A DNA stretch of 10,892 nt, taken from positions 1 through 10,892 of the forward strand of contig JAENWE010000360.1 in the NCBI GenBank assembly GCA_016650185.1, read 5' to 3'. The position numbers and the translations under genes were made by a program. Below the pieces are notes generated by a model. The model saw only the letters and a list, made by a program, of their open reading frames with translations, ran no database searches and was not told the origin of the DNA. The stretch comes from Vicinamibacteria bacterium. Lineage in GTDB: Bacteria > Acidobacteriota > Vicinamibacteria > Fen-336 > JAGNNV01. This document shows, piece by piece, positions 5,834-10,892 of this stretch; the stretch's first letter is position 1, and each line of letters begins with the position of its first letter.

Positions 5834-7993
5834 GTGGCCTCAGTTCATCACCATCGGACCTGCCATCTCTGCGAGGCGATGTGCGGCCTCGTGATCCAGA
5901 CGAACGGCGGGCGCATCGAGAAGATCCGCGGTGATGAGGACGATCCCCTCAGTCGCGGTCACCTCTGCCCCAAAGCGATCGCCCTTCAGGATCTTCACCA
6001 CGATCCGGACTGGTTGGCGGGTCCGCTGCGGAAGCGGGGCCACGACTTCGAGGAAATCTCGTGGGATGAGGCTATCGACGAAACCGCGGATCGCCTTCAC
6101 GGGGTGCAGCGGGCGTTCGGGCGTTCGGCGGTGGCGGTGTACCAGGGCAACCCCGTGGTCCACAATCACGGCGCTCTGATCTTCGGCCAGCTTTTCGCGC
6201 GCACGCTCGGCTCGCACAGCAACTTCTCCGCGACCTCCGTCGATCAGCTTCCGCAAATGGTGGCGGCGTTCCTCATGTACGGCCATCAACTTCTCATGCC
6301 CGTGCCCGATGTCGACCGCACCCAGCATTTCCTCATTCTGGGCGCAAATCCGCTGGCTTCGAACGGCAGCCTGATGAGCGCTCCGGGAATCCGCAAGCGG
6401 CTTATGGATCTTCGCGCACGCGGAGGCCGGGTGGTCCTCGTCGATCCCCGGCGCACTGAGACCGCGGCCTACGCCGACCTCCACCTGGCCATCAAGCCCG
6501 AGGCCGATGCTCTGTTCTTACTCGCCCTCATCCATACCATCTTCGCTGAGGGCCTGGCCCGCCCCGGCCGGCTGGCCGGGCTCACCGAGGGGATAGATGA
6601 CCTCGCTCGGATCGCCAAGGCCTGGAGTCCCGAGGTGGTGGCCGACGCGGTTGGCCTGAGCCCGGACGTCATGCGTCAGGAGGCTCGCGAGTTCGCGAAT
6701 GCGACGTCTTCGGTTTGCTACGGACGGGTTGGCATCTCCACCCAGTCGTTCGGCGGCCTCGCGTCTTGGCTGATGAATGCGCTCAACGTGGTGACCGGAA
6801 ATCTCGATCGGCCGGGGGGCTTCATGTTCACCCGTCCTGCTGTCGATGTGGTGGCTCTGGCCGCCCGCGCCGGGATCAAGGGACGGTTCGGAAAGTACCG
6901 GAGCCGAGTGCGCGGTGTCCCCGACTTCTCCGGAGAGTGGCCGGTCGCGACCCTGGCCGAAGAGATCGAAACGGCGGGCAAGGGTCAGATCAAGGCTTTG
7001 GTGACTCTGGGCGGGAATCCCGTCCTGTCGACTCCCAATGGCGGTCGAATGGAACGCGCTTTGCGCGGTCTCGACTTCATGGTGTCGATCGATCCCTATC
7101 TGAACGAGACCAGCCGATGGGCGAATCTGATCCTGCCGCCAGCCTCGCCCCTCACTCGCGACCACTACGATCTGGTCTTCCATCTGCTTGCGGTGAGAAA
7201 CACCGCGAAGTTCTCTCCTGCGATTTTCGAGAAGTCGACTGAGGCTCGCCACGACTGGGAGATTCTGCTCGGTCTGACCGAGGGCTTGGTCCGGAAGCGT
7301 GGCGGCGATGGCGTTGCCGCTCGCCTCGCTCGCCGGGTGATGGGCCGGCTCGGGCCGCGGGGCGTGGTGGGTCTGCTGCTCCGCTTTGGCCCCTACGGAT
7401 CCGGTCTCAATCCCATGGGCGGGGGAGTCTCGCTCAAACGACTTGATCGAGAACCTTCGGGAGTCGATCTCGGCCCTCTGGTCGCATGCCTGCCCGAGCG
7501 GCTGTACACCGAGAACAAGCGAATACAACTGACGCCTCCCGTCTTCGTGGAAGACCTGCCGCGATTGCTTTCGTGGATGCGAGAGTCGGCCAGGCGTGGC
7601 GCCTCGTTGACCCTGATCGGCCGTCGAGAACTGCGCAGCAACAACTCGTGGATGCACAACGCCGAGCGGCTGATGAAGGGAAGGGATCGCTGCACCTTGC
7701 TGATGAATCCTCTGGACGCGGCCGCGCGGACGATCTCGAATGGACAGATTGTGCGCGTCAGGTCGCGGGCGGGGGAGGTTGAAGCGCCGGTGGAGATCAC
7801 AGATACCATGCGTCTTGGGGTGGTCTCGTTACCCCACGGTTTCGGCCACGACCGAGGAGGCGTTCGGCTGAGCGTGGCCCGCAAACATGCCGGCGTGAGT
7901 TTCAACGATCTCGCGGATGATCAGCGGATCGACGACCTGTGCGGAACCGCGGCGTTCAGCGGAACGGAAGTGGAGATTCTGGGAGCTTTCTGA
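5834..7993 (+). CDS. Molybdopterin oxidoreductase with [4Fe-4S] domain (DMSO reductase family), single subunit
   Basis: A 719-residue catalytic subunit of the DMSO-reductase/formate dehydrogenase superfamily. The N-terminus carries a [4Fe-4S] site, Cys10-X2-Cys13-X3-Cys17-X27-Cys45, followed by PKA with the conserved Lys47. The molybdopterin-guanine-dinucleotide domains follow: HFLILGANPLASNG, RVVLVDPRRTETA (about residue 205), NVVTGNLDRPGGFMF, LGGNPVLSTPNGGRM and DPYLNETSRWANLILPP. The C-terminal Molydop-binding barrel has NPLDAAARTISNGQIVRVRS and VVSLPHGFGHDRGG. Where formate dehydrogenases place Cys or selenocysteine as Mo ligand, the region reads NFSATSVDQLPQ (130-141), so Ser135 or Asp137 is the likelier ligand and formate is an unlikely substrate. 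No Tat signal is present, so the enzyme is probably cytoplasmic. No electron-transfer partner is adjacent. The start is GTG: the frame has no other standard start back to a TGA at 5780, and the Shine-Dalgarno is weak. Substrate not assignable. Confidence 0.9.
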   Translation: MASVHHHRTCHLCEAMCGLVIQTNGGRIEKIRGDEDDPLSRGHLCPKAIALQDLHHDPDWLAGPLRKRGHDFEEISWDEAIDETADRLHGVQRAFGRSAVAVYQGNPVVHNHGALIFGQLFARTLGSHSNFSATSVDQLPQMVAAFLMYGHQLLMPVPDVDRTQHFLILGANPLASNGSLMSAPGIRKRLMDLRARGGRVVLVDPRRTETAAYADLHLAIKPEADALFLLALIHTIFAEGLARPGRLAGLTEGIDDLARIAKAWSPEVVADAVGLSPDVMRQEAREFANATSSVCYGRVGISTQSFGGLASWLMNALNVVTGNLDRPGGFMFTRPAVDVVALAARAGIKGRFGKYRSRVRGVPDFSGEWPVATLAEEIETAGKGQIKALVTLGGNPVLSTPNGGRMERALRGLDFMVSIDPYLNETSRWANLILPPASPLTRDHYDLVFHLLAVRNTAKFSPAIFEKSTEARHDWEILLGLTEGLVRKRGGDGVAARLARRVMGRLGPRGVVGLLLRFGPYGSGLNPMGGGVSLKRLDREPSGVDLGPLVACLPERLYTENKRIQLTPPVFVEDLPRLLSWMRESARRGASLTLIGRRELRSNNSWMHNAERLMKGRDRCTLLMNPLDAAARTISNGQIVRVRSRAGEVEAPVEITDTMRLGVVSLPHGFGHDRGGVRLSVARKHAGVSFNDLADDQRIDDLCGTAAFSGTEVEILGAF

Positions 7994-8152
7994 CGGGCCA
8001 AATATTCAGGAAACCGGCTTCAACCGCGCGGCCCTCCACCGAGTCAAAGTTAATACGGTGTGTTCTGAGACAATGGCGGATTTCCGGGAACCGACCGTTT
8101 TCAGGCAGGCGCGAGTGCGGGCGCTCCGGCCATTCTCAACAAAGGCAGGATA

Positions 8153-9373
8153 ATGCGCAGGACGCGTTCAACCGTCGGTTTACTCTTTGCTTCTCTGGCA
8201 CTTACCGGGTGTGGGGATAAACCCTCTCCGGCGCAAGAGAGGCCCGGTGGAGGGCCCGGGGCAGGGGGGGGCGGCGGTGGTGGAGCCATTCCGGTCAAGG
8301 CCGGCCCGGTCATGGTTCAACAGGTCACGTATCGCATCCAGGCGGTCGGAACCCTGGAGGCCGAGGACATGGTTCAGGTGACGGCCGAGGTGGGAGGCGT
8401 GCTCACTGAAGTGAAGTTCCGCGAGGGCGACCGGGTTGCCACCGACACCGTGATCGCGCGGATAGATCCTGATCGTTACCGCCTTGAGGCCGAGCGTGCG
8501 GAGGCTAACTACCGGCGAGCCGTGGCGGATGGCGAGTACGCCGCGGCCACCCTGGCCCGCCGCGAAGCCCTGGCCCGGGAGAATCTCGTTTCCATAGAGG
8601 ATCTGAATCAAACTCGCACCGCTAACGAAAGACTGGCAGCGGACGTGGCTTCGGCCAAGGCCGCGCGCGACCTCGCCGCCCAGAACCTATCTCGTTCCGC
8701 GGTCAAGCCGCGCCGGGGAGGGGTTATCGACAAGCGCATGGTCGATACCGGGGCGTTCGTGCAAATTGGCGCCCATCTGGCCACTCTGGTGGATCTCTCC
8801 AGACTCCAGTTGCGCTTCAAAGTATCCGAAATTGAATCCCTCCGGGCCGCCAAGGGGCAGACCGCCACCTTCCGGGTCGCGGCCACCGGCGATCGAGAAT
8901 TCAGCGCGCGCATCTATCACGTGGGAGAGGTCGCGGACCCCGCATCGAGGCAGGTCGAGGTTCTGGCCTGGGTCCAGAACCCGGGTGTCCTGAAGCCCGG
9001 CTTTTTCGCGGAGGTGAGCCTCCCCAGTGATAGCAAGAAGGACGCGACCGTGGTTCCGGAAACCGCGATTCAGGCGAGCGACCGTGGCTTTGTCGCCTTT
9101 GTGATTCAGGATGGCAAAGTGGTCGTGCGCCCCGTGGAGCTCGGGCCGCGCACCGGAGGCGGCAACGTTGAGATTCTCTCCGGCCTTTCCGCGGGCGAGA
9201 CCATCGTCTACGAGGGCTCCGATCGCATCTCGGCCGGAGTTTCCGTGACCACCGGGCGCGAGGAGCCGGGTGCGTCAACGGGCGCCCCTCGGGCCGGGGG
9301 GCGTCCTGCAGGATCGTCGGGCAAGCGGAATCCGACCGAAGGCGCCGGCGGGAAGGAACCAGGAGGCCGTTGA
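8153..9373 (+). CDS. RND efflux periplasmic adaptor (membrane fusion protein), lipoprotein
   Basis: Links an inner-membrane RND pump to an outer-membrane channel. The 406-residue protein begins with a lipoprotein signal whose lipobox is LTGC, lipidated Cys20. A Gly/Pro linker (32-44, ending in seven Gly) leads to the mature adaptor: first lipoyl half (GVLTEVKFREGDRVATDTV, about 80-98), an alpha-helical hairpin rich in Glu/Arg/Ala (about 106-185), second lipoyl half (GGVIDKRMVDTGAFVQIGAH), beta-barrel with LRFKVSEIESL, and the membrane-proximal domain ending near GETIVYEGSDRIS. The last 40 residues are Gly/Pro/Ser/Arg-rich and probably disordered. The ATG at 8153 follows an AAGGCAGGA stretch and places the lipobox correctly. 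The 159-nt upstream gap is where a promoter should be, but no good -35/-10 pair is seen. The stop overlaps the pump start (TGATG). Closest style: MdtA/AcrA. Confidence 0.93.
   Translation: MRRTRSTVGLLFASLALTGCGDKPSPAQERPGGGPGAGGGGGGGAIPVKAGPVMVQQVTYRIQAVGTLEAEDMVQVTAEVGGVLTEVKFREGDRVATDTVIARIDPDRYRLEAERAEANYRRAVADGEYAAATLARREALARENLVSIEDLNQTRTANERLAADVASAKAARDLAAQNLSRSAVKPRRGGVIDKRMVDTGAFVQIGAHLATLVDLSRLQLRFKVSEIESLRAAKGQTATFRVAATGDREFSARIYHVGEVADPASRQVEVLAWVQNPGVLKPGFFAEVSLPSDSKKDATVVPETAIQASDRGFVAFVIQDGKVVVRPVELGPRTGGGNVEILSGLSAGETIVYEGSDRISAGVSVTTGREEPGASTGAPRAGGRPAGSSGKRNPTEGAGGKEPGGR
8264..8271 (+). repeat. Run of eight G in the lipoprotein linker codons
   Basis: Eight consecutive G encode part of the seven-Gly linker just after the lipobox of the adaptor. 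Insertion or loss of one base here would remove the whole mature adaptor. It may be a slippage-prone site or a place to check for sequencing error; the downstream frame is intact in this copy. Confidence 0.8.
9361..9366 (+). promoter_or_regulatory. Shine-Dalgarno of the RND transporter
   Basis: AGGAGG, 6 nt before the ATG at 9373 and inside the last codons of the adaptor gene. With the TGATG stop/start overlap it supports translational coupling and fixes the pump start at 9373 rather than at the internal ATG at 9442. Confidence 0.8.
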
Positions 9374-10892
9374 TGACCAGCGAACAGACCCACTTGAGTG
9401 GCCCAGCGCCGGAGGAAGACCCCAGACTTATCGCGACCGGCATGACCTTAGCGGATATCTCCATCCGCAACCATGTCTTGGCATGGATGTTGATGGTGGG
9501 GCTGATGGGCACCGGCCTCATCGCTTTCAACGGCGTTCCCGGCATTATCAAGGGGCTGGGGGTTAGCCAGAACCCGGACGTTGACTATCCCGTGGTGGAC
9601 GTGTCCGTGGGCTACGAAGGGGCATCGCCGGAGGTGATCGAGACCGACATCGTCGACATCATGGAAGACGCGATGACCCAACTCGAGGGAGTCAAGGAGA
9701 TCCGTTCCACCTCCCGGCAGGGGTCCGGCAACGTTTCGGTCGAATTCGAACTGTCCCGCAACATCGATGCCGCGATGCAGGATGTCCAGGCCGCCGTGGG
9801 CCAACTCGGGCGTCGTTTCCCCCGAAACGTCGACCTTCCCACCGTGCGCAAGAACAACCCTGAAGACCAGCCTATTCTCTGGGTGGCGGTTTCGGGAGAT
9901 CGTAACCCCAGCTTTCTGGCCGACTACGTCCGCAACGTGGCCAAGCCTGCGTTCCAGACCATCGAAGGCGTGGGTGAGATTCAGTTCGGGTACCGCGAAC
10001 GCAGCGTGCGCGTCTGGTTCGATGCCGCGAAACTGGAGGCGCAGGGATTAACCGTCCAGGACGTGACCGGAGCCATCGGGCGCGAGCATGTGGAGATGCC
10101 GGCGGGGAGGATCGAGAGCGCGGGTCGCGAGATGAACGTCCGCGCCGAAGGCGAGGCCATCGATATCGAGTCGTTCCGAAGCCTGGTGATCACCTACCGG
10201 CAGGGGAGCCCGATAAGACTCAGCGATGTCGCGGTGATCGAAGACGGTTTCGAGGACGAGAGACGGATCCAGCGCGCCAATGGAGAGCCGGCCCTCGGCT
10301 TTGGAATCAAGAAGCTCCGAGGCGCCAACGCGGTTCAGGTCGGTCACGACGTGAAGGACCGGGTGGCCCTCCTGCAGAGCCAGGCCCCCGAGGGCATCAA
10401 GATCGCCATCAACTACGACGCGACCCAGTACATCGAAGAGTCCATCAACGAGATTCTCTTCACCCTCGTCATGGCCGCACTGCTCACCGGCCTCGTCTGC
10501 TGGCTTTTCCTCGGGTCGTGGACCTCAACCGTCAATATCCTCCTCGCCATCCCCACCTCGATCCTGGGCACGTTCATCGCCATGTACTTCATGGGCTTCA
10601 CCCTGAATACGTTCACCCTGCTCGGATTGTCGCTGGTGGTGGGCATCGTGGTCGACGACGCGATCATGGTGCTCGAGAACATCTATCGCCATCGTGAGAT
10701 GGGCGAGGGCAAGGTGAAGGCCGCGAGTGTGGGGGCCCGCGAGGTCACTTTCGCCGCCACCGCCACCACCGCCGCCATCGTGGCCATCTTCCTGCCCGTC
10801 GCCTTCATGAAAGGCCTCATCGGCAAGTTCTTCTTCCAGTTCGGGGTGACCATTTCCGTGGCCGTCCTGCTCTCCCTGCTCGAAGCGATCAC
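9373..10892 (+). CDS. RND efflux transporter, inner-membrane pump (HAE1/AcrB-like), 3' truncated
   Basis: Proton-driven inner-membrane pump working with the adjacent adaptor. The window holds 506 residues of a protein expected to be about 1030-1050, and the frame is open to the end. A 33-residue cytoplasmic N-terminus, about 23 residues longer than in AcrB, precedes TM1 (HVLAWMLMVGLMGTGLIAF). The porter domain follows, starting with NPDVDYPVVDVSVGYEGASP and including QLEGVKEIRSTSRQGSG and the NNPEDQPILWVAVSG block. TM2 (ILFTLVMAALLTGLVCWLFL), TM3 and TM4 come next. TM4 holds the proton-relay pair Asp428-Asp429 in VGIVVDDAIMVLENIYRH, equivalent to the AcrB Asp407/Asp408 pair. TM5 and the beginning of TM6 follow. 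The essential residues for proton coupling in this half are thus present. Substrate range cannot be inferred. It overlaps the adaptor stop by 1 nt. Confidence 0.95.
   Translation, partial: MTSEQTHLSGPAPEEDPRLIATGMTLADISIRNHVLAWMLMVGLMGTGLIAFNGVPGIIKGLGVSQNPDVDYPVVDVSVGYEGASPEVIETDIVDIMEDAMTQLEGVKEIRSTSRQGSGNVSVEFELSRNIDAAMQDVQAAVGQLGRRFPRNVDLPTVRKNNPEDQPILWVAVSGDRNPSFLADYVRNVAKPAFQTIEGVGEIQFGYRERSVRVWFDAAKLEAQGLTVQDVTGAIGREHVEMPAGRIESAGREMNVRAEGEAIDIESFRSLVITYRQGSPIRLSDVAVIEDGFEDERRIQRANGEPALGFGIKKLRGANAVQVGHDVKDRVALLQSQAPEGIKIAINYDATQYIEESINEILFTLVMAALLTGLVCWLFLGSWTSTVNILLAIPTSILGTFIAMYFMGFTLNTFTLLGLSLVVGIVVDDAIMVLENIYRHREMGEGKVKAASVGAREVTFAATATTAAIVAIFLPVAFMKGLIGKFFFQFGVTISVAVLLSLLEAI

Noticed and set aside
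6518..7657. 379-codon open frame on the - strand within the molybdopterin enzyme
   Set aside because: It lies fully antisense to a gene with clear cofactor motifs, has no recognisable domain, and has the His/Arg/Gln/Pro-rich composition typical of GC-rich antisense frames.
7994..8152. Possible promoter for the efflux genes (GTCAAA and GACAAT elements around 8043-8074)
   Set aside because: Spacing of 20 nt and poor match to consensus; the region probably holds a promoter but I cannot place it.
5759..8230. 12-nt exact repeat AAACCCTCTCCG at 5759-5770 and 8219-8230
   Set aside because: A match of this length is expected by chance in about 11 kb, and the second copy is inside the adaptor coding sequence.

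Overview
The window is high-GC (roughly 64 % by eye), densely coding bacterial chromosome. Gene content (tryptophanase-type lyase, short monofunctional proline dehydrogenase, 2,3-bisphosphoglycerate-dependent phosphoglycerate mutase, secreted LecA-like domain protein, single-subunit molybdopterin oxidoreductase, tripartite RND efflux) fits a Gram-negative soil or sediment bacterium, for example an Acidobacteriota-like lineage. That placement is an impression from gene style, not a demonstrated assignment. No rRNA, tRNA, CRISPR, insertion sequence or phage gene was seen.

Layout. 1-890: 3' two thirds of a tryptophanase/tyrosine phenol-lyase family gene. 1015-4775: five genes, all on + and closely spaced: phosphoglycerate mutase, proline dehydrogenase, an MNT-fold nucleotidyltransferase-like protein, a HEPN/DUF86 (HepT-like) protein and an FAD monooxygenase. 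The MNT and HEPN genes overlap as ATGA, and the monooxygenase starts 9 nt after the HEPN gene, so these three look translationally or transcriptionally coupled. 4776-5060: convergent spacer with a possible 52-residue one-helix membrane protein on the - strand. 5061-5693 (-): exported protein with a C-terminal LecA/PA-IL-like domain. 5694-5833: divergent control region with a perfect 7-3-7 inverted repeat. 5834-7993 (+): molybdopterin oxidoreductase with a [4Fe-4S] motif. 8153-10892 (+): lipoprotein periplasmic adaptor and the N-terminal half of an RND transporter, overlapping as TGATG; the transporter runs off the window.

How they work together. The first part is central carbon and amino-acid catabolism (Trp/Tyr side-chain cleavage, proline oxidation, glycolysis). 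The last two genes form an export pump lacking only an outer-membrane channel in view. The most unusual element is the HEPN-MNT pair. It keeps the folds and gene order of the MntA-HepT toxin-antitoxin family, but the MNT partner has a conservatively altered metal motif (GSX10DXE instead of GSX10DXD) and has lost the later acidic positions. The HEPN partner has Phe where the AMPylated Tyr of the RX4HXY motif should be. Both sides of the modification reaction seem changed together, which suggests a re-purposed or differently neutralised system.
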